This document shows, one piece after another, positions 7,987-16,381 of a DNA stretch of 64,000 nt. Position 1 is the first letter of the stretch. The number at the start of each line of letters is the position of its first letter. This stretch comes from Albimonas sp963977235. GTDB lineage: Bacteria > Pseudomonadota > Alphaproteobacteria > Rhodobacterales > Rhodobacteraceae. The notes under the pieces are model-generated. The model saw only the letters and a program-made list of their open reading frames with translations. It was not told the origin of the DNA and did no database searches. Position numbers and translations under genes: made by a program. Where the stretch lies: NCBI RefSeq assembly GCF_963977235.1, contig NZ_CAXBOD010000012.1, positions 1 through 64,000 on the forward strand. Direction: 5' to 3'.

Positions 7987-8967
7987 TCAGCCCTTGAACA
8001 CCGCCTCGCGATGCCACTTCAGATACGCCGGATGTGGCCGGGCGGGCGCATGGTCGGGCAGCAGCAACCGACGCTCGGGCCGCAGCAGCGCCTCGGCGCC
8101 CGGGGGCAGCGAGTCGCGCGCGGTCAGGATCGAATAGTCGTCGTCGATCGACAGCAGCCCGCGGTCGAACATCCAGTGGACCGTGCCCGACAGGGCCACG
8201 CCGTTGTTCAGCACGTCGGGGCCGTCCTGCTCGACGGCGCGGATATGGGCGGCCTGCACCTCCGGCCGCCCGCCGCCGTTCAGGATGCGCAGCCCGGTCA
8301 TCGCGCAGGTCTCGCGGTAGGCGCTCTTCACCTGGCGGGCGAAGGCGGCGTCGCGCAGGCGTCGGCTGGTCAGGCGCTCGACCAGGGGACGGCGGAAGGG
8401 CTCGGCCGGGGGCTCGGCCGCCTCCAGCACGGGCTCGGGCGCCTCCGCCCAGCGCCGCCCGCCGTCCTCCTGGCGGGGCGACGGGGACGGCATGGGGCGC
8501 GGCGCGCGGTCGATCTGCGGCGTCCAGTCCTCCGCTCCCAGCTCCTCGCGCAGTCCGGCCATGCCCAGGGCCACGATCGTCTCGAACTCGGCGTCGGGGA
8601 TGAAACGCACGTTGCGCCCGAAGGCGCCCTTGTTGGTGCTCCCGTCCGCCTTGCGCAGCCCGCTTTCCAGATAGAGCCCGTCCGTGCGGAACGGGACCGC
8701 GGCCGCGAAGGGCACATAGCCGGTCATGTCGGCGTAGAAGTGGTCGGCCAGGGCCGGATCCGGCCGCACCCGGACCACGCGGGCCGCGGCGTAGTAGGCC
8801 ATCCGTCCCCGCCCCGAGGCCGCATCGCGCCGCGGCTCGTAATAGATCGCCCAGTCGCCGAGAGCCGCCTGCACGACGTTCAGATAGGTTCGCGGGAAGT
8901 GATACCGCTCCCACGGCAGGTCGTCGTATTTCGACCCTTCCGCGTGCGTGAAGATCGCCTTGGCCAT
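7987..8967 (-). CDS. Predicted HNH restriction endonuclease with PUA/EVE-like N-terminus
   Basis: 326 residues. The C-terminal part is an HNH nuclease of the HNH_2 type: CAMTG, EVQAAHIRAVEQDGPD, NNGVALSGTVHWMFDRGLLSI carry the His-Asn-His scaffold. The N-terminal part (about residues 10-110, with YHFPRTYL, GDWAIYYEPRR and YYAAARVVRVRPDP) resembles PUA/EVE-like modified-base reader domains found in predicted type IV restriction enzymes; this is my reading from sequence pattern only. A Pro-rich linker joins the halves. The start at 8967 lies only 47 bp from the divergent dnaE2 start, so the two genes probably share a promoter region. No methyltransferase gene is next to it. Confidence 0.78.
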   Translation of the reverse strand: MAKAIFTHAEGSKYDDLPWERYHFPRTYLNVVQAALGDWAIYYEPRRDAASGRGRMAYYAAARVVRVRPDPALADHFYADMTGYVPFAAAVPFRTDGLYLESGLRKADGSTNKGAFGRNVRFIPDAEFETIVALGMAGLREELGAEDWTPQIDRAPRPMPSPSPRQEDGGRRWAEAPEPVLEAAEPPAEPFRRPLVERLTSRRLRDAAFARQVKSAYRETCAMTGLRILNGGGRPEVQAAHIRAVEQDGPDVLNNGVALSGTVHWMFDRGLLSIDDDYSILTARDSLPPGAEALLRPERRLLLPDHAPARPHPAYLKWHREAVFKG

Positions 8968-9014
8968 GGGGCGAGCCTATACCTGTCCCATATCGGCACG
9001 CCAGGCGCCGCCTG

Positions 9015-12000
9015 ATGCCGTTCGCCGAGCTCCACGTCACCACCAACTTCAGCTTTCTCACCGGCGCCTCCCACCCCGAGGAATTCGCCCGCGAGGCCGC
9101 GGCCCTGGGCCTTTCGGCGCTGGCGGTGGTCGACCGCAACTCGGTGGCCGGGGTGGTGCGCGCCCATCAGGCGCTGCGCGACCTCGCCCGGGCCGCGGCG
9201 CAGGCGGGAGCCGGGGCGGAAGGCGCCGGCGCGGTGCGCACCACCGACCGCATCGGCCACGCCGAGGTGATCGCCCACGCCCTCGCCCGCCGCCAGGGCG
9301 CCTCCCGCGACGCCCATGACGACGCCGCCGATGTTCGCGCCCGCGGCCAGGCCGCCCTGCGCGCCGCGGCCGCCCGGCATGCGCCGGGGCCCCCCGCGTC
9401 CCTGTCCGGGCCGCCCTCCCGTTCCGGCGACGGACCGCCACAGGCCGACCGCCCTGAGCGCGAGTCGGGCCAACCTGCAGAGACGGCCGCCCCCGGCGCC
9501 CTGCGCCCTGCAGCGCCCCGGCCTGCAGGGAAAAGCGATGCGGCCGCGTCTGTCGCTCGCGCCCGGCTGGCGGCGCAGGGCGCCTTGACGAGCAAGGCCG
9601 CGGCGCCGTCGAGGCGGGACTCGCAGACGGTTTCGGCCGTCATGTCTTCCGCAATGTCTCCGGCTCCCGCAGGCAAGCAGGGTCCGGATCCCGACCCCGA
9701 CCCCGGCCCTGGCGGCGATCTCATCCCAGGCGCCGACCCCGAGCCCGGCTCCGTCTCTGGTCGCGATCTCGCCCCCGGGACCCATCCCGACTCCGGCCCC
9801 GACCTCGAGCCGGAGCCCTGGTGGCTGGCGCCCGGGCCCGCCCGTCCGGCCTCCCCCGACGGTCCCACCAGGCCCGATCCGCCCAGCTTCGCCCCCCTGT
9901 CCCCGCTCTCGCTTCCGCGCCTGATCCCCGGCGCCCTGCTGGCGCTCCGCGACGGGCAGGAGCTGGTGGCCCTGCCTACCGACCGCGCCGGCTGGGCCCG
10001 GCTCACCCGCCTGCTGACGCTGGGCAAACGCCGGGCTCCGAAGGGCGAGTGCTGGCTCGATCCCGCCGACGTGCTCGACCACGCCGAGGGCCTGATCCTG
10101 CTCTGGCGCCCCTCGCCCGAGGCCGCGCCCGAGGAGCTCGACCCCGACGCGCCCCCCGCCGCGCGCCCCGACACGCCCCCCGCCGGCGCCGAGGGACCGG
10201 ACGCTCCTCGTCGCCGCGCTCCCGGGAGCGAGGGCAGGGCGCCGCATGGTCCGCCCCGGTCGGTGGACGCGCCCCCAGAGGGCGCCCGGCCCGCCGCGGG
10301 CGCCTGCGCCGCCGATCACGCCGCGGGCGGCGGGCGGGTCGCGCCTCCCGTCTCCGCCGGCAACGCCTTTCCCCCGCCTGCCGGACAGGCCTCCCCGGCC
10401 GCCGCGGCGGGAAGCCCCCCGGCCGCAGCCCCCGCGCGCCCCACGGCGCCCGCCCGCCACAGGGCGCCGCGCCAGCCGCGCGGCGCGGGCGCCGCCTTGG
10501 CATCCTTGCGACAGTGGTCGCGCCGCCTCCCCGGGCAGGTGTTCCTGCTCGCCGCCCCGCTCTACGACGGCCGCGACGCCGCGCGCCTGGCCGCCCTCGC
10601 GCGGCTGGCCGAGGCCGCCGGCGCGCCCCTCGTCGCCTCCGCCTCGCCGATCATGCACGTGGGCGCCCGGCGCCGCCTCGCCGACGTGCTCGCCTGCATC
10701 CGCGAGGGCGCCACCATCGACCAGCTCGGCCGGCGCGCCCAGCCCAACGCCGAGCGTCGCCTGCGCGCCGAGGCCGAGATCCGCCGCCTCTTCGCCGACC
10801 ACCCCGAAGCCGTCGACCGCGCCCAGGAGATCGCCGGGCGCTGCCGCTTCTCCCTCGATGAGCTGCGCTACGAATACCCCGACGAGGTCTCGGGCGGCGA
10901 GGTCCCCCAGGCCCGGCTCGAGCGCCTGACCGCCGAGGGTCTTCGCGTCCGCTACCCCGACGGCGTCCCCGCCAGGGTCCGCGCCCAGGCCGCCCACGAG
11001 CTCGCCCTGATCGGCAAGCTCGACTACGCGCCCTATTTCCTGACCGTGCGCGACCTGGTGGCCTTCGCCGAGTCCCGCGGGATCCTCTGCCAGGGCCGGG
11101 GGTCGGCGGCCAATTCCATCGTCTGCTACGCCCTGCGGGTCACCGCCATCGGCCCCGAGGTCGCCTCGATGGTGTTCGAGCGCTTCGTCTCCGAGGCCCG
11201 CGACGAGCCCCCCGACATCGACGTCGACTTCGAGCATGAGCGCCGCGAGGAGGTCATCCAGCACATCTATCAGCGCTACGGCCGCCACCGCGCCGGCCTC
11301 TGCGCGACCGTGATCCACTACCGCGCCCGCCGCGCGGTGCGAGAGGTGGGCAAGGCGATGGGGCTGAGCGCCGACGCGATCAACGCCCTCGCCTCCCAGA
11401 TCTGGGGCTGGTCGTCGGAGTCGATCCGCGAGGAGCGCATCCGCGAGATCGGCCTCGACCCCACCGAGCCGCGCCTGCGCCAGACCCTCGATCTGGTGGC
11501 CGAGCTGATCGGCTTCCCCCGCCACCTCTCCCAGCATGTGGGCGGCTTCATCATCACCCGCGACCGGCTCGACGAGCTGGTGCCCATCGAGAACGCGGCG
11601 ATGGAGGACCGCACGGTGATCGAGTGGGACAAGGACGACATCGACGCGCTGGGCATCCTGAAGGTCGACGTGCTCAGCCTCGGGATGCTCACCTGCATCC
11701 GCAAGGCCTTCGAGCTGATCGAGCGTCATGCCGGCGACAGCTGGTCGCTGGCGACCCTGCCGCCCGAGGACCCCCTCGTCTACGACATGCTGTGCGAGGC
11801 CGACAGCATCGGCGTCTTCCAGGTGGAATCCCGCGCCCAGATGAACTTCCTGCCGCGGATGCGCCCGCGCTGCTTCTACGACCTGGTGATCGAGGTCGCC
11901 ATCGTGCGTCCCGGCCCGATCCAGGGCGACATGGTCCACCCCTACCTGCGCCGCCGGCGGGGGGAGGAGCAGGTGAGCTTCCCCTCCGACGAACTCGGCC

Positions 12001-13427
12001 AGGTGCTGGGCAAGACGCTGGGCGTGCCGCTGTTCCAGGAGCAGGCGATGCAGATCGCCATCATCGGCGCGGGCTTCACGCCCGAGGAGGCCGACCTCCT
12101 GCGCCGGGCGCTCGCCACCTTCCGCAAGTCCGGCACGATCCACAATTTCCGCGACCGGTTCCTCGCAGGCATGACCGCCAACGGCTATGAGGCCGACTTC
12201 GCCGAACGCTGCTTCTCCCAGATCGAGGGCTTTGGCGAATACGGCTTTCCCGAGAGCCACGCGGCGAGCTTCGCGCTGCTGGTCTACGCCTCGGCCTGGA
12301 TCAAGCGCCATCATCCGGCGGCCTTCGCCTGCGCGCTGCTGAACTCCCAGCCGATGGGGTTCTATGCGCCCGCCCAGATCGTGCGGGATGCGCGCGCCCA
12401 TGGGGTGGCGGTGCGCCCGATCTGCGTGAACGCCTCCTACTGGGACAATGTGCTCGAGCCCGACCCCCGCTCCACCGGCGGGCTGGCGCTGCGGCTCGGG
12501 TTCCGCCAGCTGCGCGCGATGAAGGAGGACGACGCGCTGTGGCTGACCGGGGCGCGGGGCAACGGCTATCGCTCGGTCGAGGATCTGTGGCGCAAGGCGG
12601 GGCTGCCGGCCTCGGCGCTGGCCACGCTGGCCGAGGCCGACGCCTTCGCCGCGCTGGGGCTCGACCGTCGCCAGGCCCTGTGGCAGGCCAAGGCCGTGCC
12701 GGGGGGCGACCCGCTGCCCCTTTTCGCCGGCCTGCTGGAGGGCGAGGGGATCGAGGAGCCGCCCACCCCGCTCCCGGCCATGTCCGAGGGCGAGGAGGTG
12801 GTCGAGGACTACGTCGCCGCCCGCCTGACGCTGCGCGCCCATCCCGTGGCCCTGCTGCGCCCGCGCCTGACCCCGCCCGGCGCCCCCATGCCGGGCGGCC
12901 GCACGGGAGAGCCCTGGCCCCGTCCCCCCGCCTGCCTTCCCGCCACGGCTCTGGACCTGCCGCCCGAGAAGGCCCGCGTCTCGGTCTGCGGCCTGGTGAT
13001 CGTGCGCCAGCGTCCGGGCAGCGCCGGGGGGGTGATCTTCATCACGCTCGAGGACGAGACGGGGGTGGCCAACATCGTGGTGTGGGCGCGCGTCTACGAG
13101 ACCTTCCGCCGCCAGGTCATCGCCGGCCGCCTGCTGCGGGTGACCGGGCGGGTGCAGCGCGACGGCTCGGTGATCCACGTGGTGGCCGAGACGATCGAGG
13201 ACCTCTCGCCGATGCTCGACGACCTCGCCCGCGGGGCCCGCGAGATGCCCGACCCCGCCGGGCCGGTGGACGAGGTCCGCCGTCCCGTGCAGGGCAGCCG
13301 CCGCGGCAGCGCCGCCGAGGAGATCCGCGATCCCCGCCGCGAGGGCCCCGCGTCGGCGCCCGGCGCCCCGGCAGGCCACCCCCGTCGCCAGGCGAGGAAA
13401 CTGTTCCCCTCCCGCGACTTTCACTGA
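9015..13427 (+). CDS. dnaE2: Error-prone DNA polymerase DnaE2 with two large insertions
   Basis: 1470 residues against roughly 1050-1150 in typical DnaE2. It is the C-family polymerase that, with ImuA and ImuB, makes the mutagenic bypass of SOS-induced lesions. The N-terminal PHP start (FAELHVTTNFSFLTGASHPEEF), the block TDRAGWARLTRLLTLGKRR, the catalytic Asp motif PPDIDVDFEHERREE (about residue 732), FPESHAASFALLVYASAWIK and the C-terminal OB fold (VCGLVIVRQRPGSAGGVIFI) are all present. The PHP domain is split by a Pro/Ala/Asp-rich insert at about residues 63-302, which includes a short (D/E)P repeat near residue 228, and by a second insert at about 375-493. No imuA or imuB is adjacent, and no LexA box lies in the 47-bp space upstream. 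Confidence 0.92.
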   Translation: MPFAELHVTTNFSFLTGASHPEEFAREAAALGLSALAVVDRNSVAGVVRAHQALRDLARAAAQAGAGAEGAGAVRTTDRIGHAEVIAHALARRQGASRDAHDDAADVRARGQAALRAAAARHAPGPPASLSGPPSRSGDGPPQADRPERESGQPAETAAPGALRPAAPRPAGKSDAAASVARARLAAQGALTSKAAAPSRRDSQTVSAVMSSAMSPAPAGKQGPDPDPDPGPGGDLIPGADPEPGSVSGRDLAPGTHPDSGPDLEPEPWWLAPGPARPASPDGPTRPDPPSFAPLSPLSLPRLIPGALLALRDGQELVALPTDRAGWARLTRLLTLGKRRAPKGECWLDPADVLDHAEGLILLWRPSPEAAPEELDPDAPPAARPDTPPAGAEGPDAPRRRAPGSEGRAPHGPPRSVDAPPEGARPAAGACAADHAAGGGRVAPPVSAGNAFPPPAGQASPAAAAGSPPAAAPARPTAPARHRAPRQPRGAGAALASLRQWSRRLPGQVFLLAAPLYDGRDAARLAALARLAEAAGAPLVASASPIMHVGARRRLADVLACIREGATIDQLGRRAQPNAERRLRAEAEIRRLFADHPEAVDRAQEIAGRCRFSLDELRYEYPDEVSGGEVPQARLERLTAEGLRVRYPDGVPARVRAQAAHELALIGKLDYAPYFLTVRDLVAFAESRGILCQGRGSAANSIVCYALRVTAIGPEVASMVFERFVSEARDEPPDIDVDFEHERREEVIQHIYQRYGRHRAGLCATVIHYRARRAVREVGKAMGLSADAINALASQIWGWSSESIREERIREIGLDPTEPRLRQTLDLVAELIGFPRHLSQHVGGFIITRDRLDELVPIENAAMEDRTVIEWDKDDIDALGILKVDVLSLGMLTCIRKAFELIERHAGDSWSLATLPPEDPLVYDMLCEADSIGVFQVESRAQMNFLPRMRPRCFYDLVIEVAIVRPGPIQGDMVHPYLRRRRGEEQVSFPSDELGQVLGKTLGVPLFQEQAMQIAIIGAGFTPEEADLLRRALATFRKSGTIHNFRDRFLAGMTANGYEADFAERCFSQIEGFGEYGFPESHAASFALLVYASAWIKRHHPAAFACALLNSQPMGFYAPAQIVRDARAHGVAVRPICVNASYWDNVLEPDPRSTGGLALRLGFRQLRAMKEDDALWLTGARGNGYRSVEDLWRKAGLPASALATLAEADAFAALGLDRRQALWQAKAVPGGDPLPLFAGLLEGEGIEEPPTPLPAMSEGEEVVEDYVAARLTLRAHPVALLRPRLTPPGAPMPGGRTGEPWPRPPACLPATALDLPPEKARVSVCGLVIVRQRPGSAGGVIFITLEDETGVANIVVWARVYETFRRQVIAGRLLRVTGRVQRDGSVIHVVAETIEDLSPMLDDLARGAREMPDPAGPVDEVRRPVQGSRRGSAAEEIRDPRREGPASAPGAPAGHPRRQARKLFPSRDFH

Positions 13428-13431
13428 AGGC

Positions 13432-13451
13432 CCCGGCGGCGTCCTGCCGGG
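13432..13451. terminator. Short hairpin between dnaE2 and the FNT gene
   Basis: CCCGGC and GCCGGG arms around an 8-nt loop in the 26-bp space where dnaE2 and the transporter gene converge. There is no U-tract. Confidence 0.3.
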
Positions 13452-13453
13452 CG

Positions 13454-14278
13454 TCAGGCCCGTTCGCGCACCTGCGCGTAGGCGAGCGCCGAGAAGATCC
13501 CGGTTCCGCCCAGGACGTTGCCCGCCAGCGCCGGCGCCGTGTCGCGCCACAGCGCGCCCCAGAGGTCCAGCTCGCCCGCAATGGCCAGCATGAACAGCTT
13601 GGTCGAGCCCGCGACCACGTGGGACATCTCGGCCACCGCGATCAGCCAGGTCACCATCACGATGGCGATGATCTCGCCGGCCCCGTCCTGCCGCGGCAGC
13701 ATCCAGACCAGCGCCGCGATCAGGAAGCCCGCCGGGATGCCGCGCAGGAACTGCTCGGTCGGGGTCATCGAGGCGTAGGACCGGGCGATCTCCAGCGCGC
13801 CCTCGGCGATCTTCTCGGGGATCAGGCCCGGCAGGCTCATCGCGGTCGCGGCCACCGCGCAGCCGACCAGGTTGGCGGCCAGCACCACCCCCCACAGCCG
13901 CGCCAGCCGGCCCAGCAGGCTCCGCCCGGGGTTGAGGAAGAAGGGAAGGATCGGGGTGATGGTGTTCTCGGTGAACAGCTGCATGCGCGCCTGCACCACG
14001 ATCAGGAATCCGAACGAGTATCCGAACGCCGCCACCAGCGGCCGCCAGGGCTGGTCTGGCAGCAGCGCATGCAGCGCCCCCTCGGCCAGCACCGACAGGC
14101 TCAGCGCGATGCCCGCCGCCACGCCCGACCACCACAGGCCCGAGACCGGCCGCTCGAGTTCATGGAGCCCGGCGCGGCGGATCGCTTCGTAGACGACCTC
14201 CGTGGGCGCCTCGGCGTGTTCCTCGACCTGCTGCCGCTCCTGGCTGTCGAGATGGATCTCGTCCTCGGTCTCGCGCAT
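13454..14278 (-). CDS. Formate/nitrite transporter family protein
   Basis: 274 residues with six hydrophobic segments of the FNT fold, a pentameric channel family for small monovalent anions such as formate or nitrite. A cytoplasmic charged N-terminus (about 1-45) leads into GVAAGIALSLSVLAEG; the segments QLFTENTITPILPFF, AAVTAMSLPG-like and WLIAVAEMSHVVAGSTKLFML are characteristic. It most resembles the YfdC-like branch, so the substrate is unassigned. The start at 14278 follows a GAGAGCC-type site; a longer upstream reading is Arg-rich and unlike the family. It converges with dnaE2 and is divergent from the next hydratase gene. Confidence 0.85.
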   Translation of the reverse strand: MRETEDEIHLDSQERQQVEEHAEAPTEVVYEAIRRAGLHELERPVSGLWWSGVAAGIALSLSVLAEGALHALLPDQPWRPLVAAFGYSFGFLIVVQARMQLFTENTITPILPFFLNPGRSLLGRLARLWGVVLAANLVGCAVAATAMSLPGLIPEKIAEGALEIARSYASMTPTEQFLRGIPAGFLIAALVWMLPRQDGAGEIIAIVMVTWLIAVAEMSHVVAGSTKLFMLAIAGELDLWGALWRDTAPALAGNVLGGTGIFSALAYAQVRERA

Positions 14279-14510
14279 TCGGCTCTCCGTGGTCGCGGCG
14301 CGCCGCAGGGGCGCATCCCCCTCGATATGGCGCGGCACGCGCGCGGGGCGAGCCCTGCGGCCCGGCCCGTTCCCGGCCCGCCTTGTTCCCGGCCGCCTTC
14401 GCCTTGCGCCTTCTCGCCCCCTCTGGCATCCCCGACCTGCCGGCCGTAAGGTCCCCGGCGAACCGGCCCCGGGCGGACCAACGGCCCGCCCCCGGAGGAG
14501 AGGAGACGCC

Positions 14511-15296
14511 ATGACCGCCTATTCGCAGCCCGAGCTCGGGATCGAGCTGAAGGACTTCGTCGCCACCGTCGAGATCCAGCGCCCGCCGCTGAACTTCTTC
14601 GATTTCAAGCTGATCCAGCAGATCGCCGACACGCTCGAGGCGCTGGACAAGGACCCCGACTGCCGCGCCATCGTGCTGTGCGCCAACGGCAAGGCGTTCT
14701 GCGCGGGCGCGGACTTCTCGTCCTCGGGCGAGGACGACGACGCGGTCGACCGGCTGGGCGTGGGCAACCTCTACCAGGAGGCGACGCGGATCTTCGCCTG
14801 CCGCAAGCCGATCGTGGCGGCGGTGCACGGGGCGGCCATCGGCGGCGGCCTGGGGCTGGCGATGTCGGCCGACTTCCGGGTCTGCTCGGAGGCCTCGCGC
14901 TTTGCGGCCAACTTCACGCGCCTGGGCTTTCACCCCGGCTTCGCCCTGACCCACGTGCTGCCGCGGGCCATCGGCCAGCAGCGCGCCTGGCTGATGTTCT
15001 ACACCTCGCGCCGGGTGAAGGGCGACGAGGCGGTCGAGTGGGGCCTTGCCGACGTGCTCGCCCCGGTGGGCGAGGAGCGCAAGGTGGCCTGGGACCTGGC
15101 GCGCGAGATCGCCGAGAACTCGCCGCTGGGCCTCGACACCACCCGCGAGACCCTGCGCCAGGGCCTGGTCGAGTCGGTCAAGGCCGCCACCGCCCGCGAG
15201 CTGGCGGTGCAGGAGGAGCTGCGCCACACCGAGGACTTCGCCGAGGGCGTCCGCGCCACCGCCGCGCGGGAGGTCCCCAACTTCAAGGGCCGCTGA
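14511..15296 (+). CDS. Enoyl-CoA hydratase/isomerase family protein
   Basis: 261 residues, standard crotonase length. The first oxyanion-hole segment is NGKAFCAGADFSS and the second is HGAAIGGGLGLAMSADFRV; RLGFHPGFALTHVLPRAIG occupies the catalytic region. An acyl-CoA substrate is implied, but the exact reaction cannot be read from sequence. The ATG at 14511 has a strong site, GGAGGAGAGGAG. It is divergent from the FNT gene (232 bp apart) and followed by a 15-bp hairpin, so it is probably monocistronic. It is distinct in sequence from the crotonase gene at 6922 and not a recent duplicate. Confidence 0.88.
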   Translation: MTAYSQPELGIELKDFVATVEIQRPPLNFFDFKLIQQIADTLEALDKDPDCRAIVLCANGKAFCAGADFSSSGEDDDAVDRLGVGNLYQEATRIFACRKPIVAAVHGAAIGGGLGLAMSADFRVCSEASRFAANFTRLGFHPGFALTHVLPRAIGQQRAWLMFYTSRRVKGDEAVEWGLADVLAPVGEERKVAWDLAREIAENSPLGLDTTRETLRQGLVESVKAATARELAVQEELRHTEDFAEGVRATAAREVPNFKGR

Positions 15297-15303
15297 GCCC
15301 CCT

Positions 15304-15337
15304 GCGGCGCCCCCGACCCCGCGGTCGGGAGCGCCGC
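15304..15337 (+). terminator. Strong hairpin after the second crotonase gene
   Basis: A 15-bp stem with one mismatch, GCGGCGCCCCCGACC against GGTCGGGAGCGCCGC, closed by a CCGC tetraloop, 8 nt after the stop codon. No U-tract follows. Confidence 0.55.
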
Positions 15338-15499
15338 GACAGCCCGACCGCGGATCGCCGCGTTCCGCCCGCGGCGCGGGGCAGGCGGGGCGCCTGGGGC
15401 CCCCGTCTCCCACCGGCGGCGGAGGTCCCGGGCGCCCGGCCAGTCGCGCGCCGCGGGCGCAGCGTTGGTCCCGGGCGGCGCGCCTGACGCGGCGCTTCC

Positions 15500-16141
15500 G
15501 CCGGCCGGGCGCCGCCTTCTGCCGCTTCCTCTCGGGCCTGGTCACGCGCCAGTCGGCCCCGAGCGCGCACGACTTCGGTCGGGGAGCTGACCACCGCCTC
15601 GGCGTCGGCGCCCCGGGCCCCGGGGCCGCCCCGGCCTTGGGGTCGTCGCCCACGCCCGCGATCCCCCGCGGGTTCAGCGCGCGGCCGGTGTCGATCGGGC
15701 CATGCCCACACCGCCCGCGGCGCCGGTCACAGACATCGCCGTGCCGGGCTGCAGTGCCGCGCGGTCCGCCAGCGCGGGGCGGGCGGCGAGGCCGTTGCGC
15801 AGGATCATCGAGGCGACCCCGTTCTCGACCGCGTCGGGCAGCGTCGCCATCCGGTGGGCGTCGATCATCGTCCGCTCGGCGAGGGCGCCGCGCCAGCCCG
15901 AGCAGCAGACCCGGCCGCCCGGCTCCAACCCCTCGGCGCCCTCACCCGGCGCCTCGTTCTCGCCGGCCGCGTCGGCGCCGGGCAGGCAGGGCAGGGGCGG
16001 CCTGAACTGGCGGCGCCCCCGGGTCGTCAGCCTGTCCATGCCGCCGACCGAGGCCGCGCGAACCCGCACCCTCACCCGCACCTGGCCCGAACCGGCCGCG
16101 CTTGGGCGCCCCGCATCGCAATTCTTTCTGCGCGCCATCAC
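15500..16141 (-). pseudogene. Decayed NADPH:quinone oxidoreductase (MDR family)
   Basis: A 155-codon open stretch from 16141 reads like the N-terminal half of a zinc-independent medium-chain quinone oxidoreductase: QVRVRVRVRAAS, RRQFRPPLPCLPGADAAGE, GLEPGGRV, DAHRMATLPDA, LADRAALQPG and the Rossmann loop VTGAAGGVGMA. Then it ends at a stop. Further family-like pieces follow in other frames on the same strand: AVVSSPTEVV at about 15570-15600 in one frame and ALGADWRVTRPE immediately after in another, a typical SSPEK-ALGAD block broken by a frameshift. The expected C-terminal half is not visible. It fills most of a 1.1-kb gap between two intact genes. A sequencing error could explain one frameshift, but not the missing C-terminus. 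Confidence 0.7.
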
Positions 16142-16381
16142 GCCCTGTCATGGCCGCCCGAAAAACCCCCAACTTTCCAACCACGTCCTCGCGATATCGC
16201 CGCCGCTCGCCCCTCCCGTCCCTCCCAGCCCATCCCCCGCGGCGGCGGCGGCACTTCCGGCGGCCACGATTTGCCGCTAGCGATTCCCCCGGCGCCCGCT
16301 CTTTCGCCCCGAGGCGCCCTCGTCACCGTCGCCGCCGCCGAGCCCTCCCCGGCGGCCGCCCCTGTTTCAGGAGCCCCTGCC
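16142..16381. other. Leader region of the aminotransferase gene
   Basis: Gap continuing from the pseudogene to the aminotransferase start. It holds a less GC-rich patch (about 16140-16200) and then dense GC. I see no gene or clear promoter in it; the promoter for the downstream gene presumably lies here. Confidence 0.3.

Noticed and set aside
8968..9014. LexA box in the promoter shared by the HNH gene and dnaE2
   Set aside because: I looked for GTTC-N7-GTTC and GAAC-N7-GAAC on both strands of the 47-bp space and found none.
8880..14135. A 1751-codon open frame on the minus strand through dnaE2
   Set aside because: It is opposite a gene with clear catalytic motifs, and its own translation is Gly/Arg/Ala-rich without any family signature. 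Long antisense frames are expected at this GC content.
15702..16280. Plus-strand frame of 192 codons in the gap before the aminotransferase
   Set aside because: It overlaps antisense the readable oxidoreductase remnant and has no family-like features.
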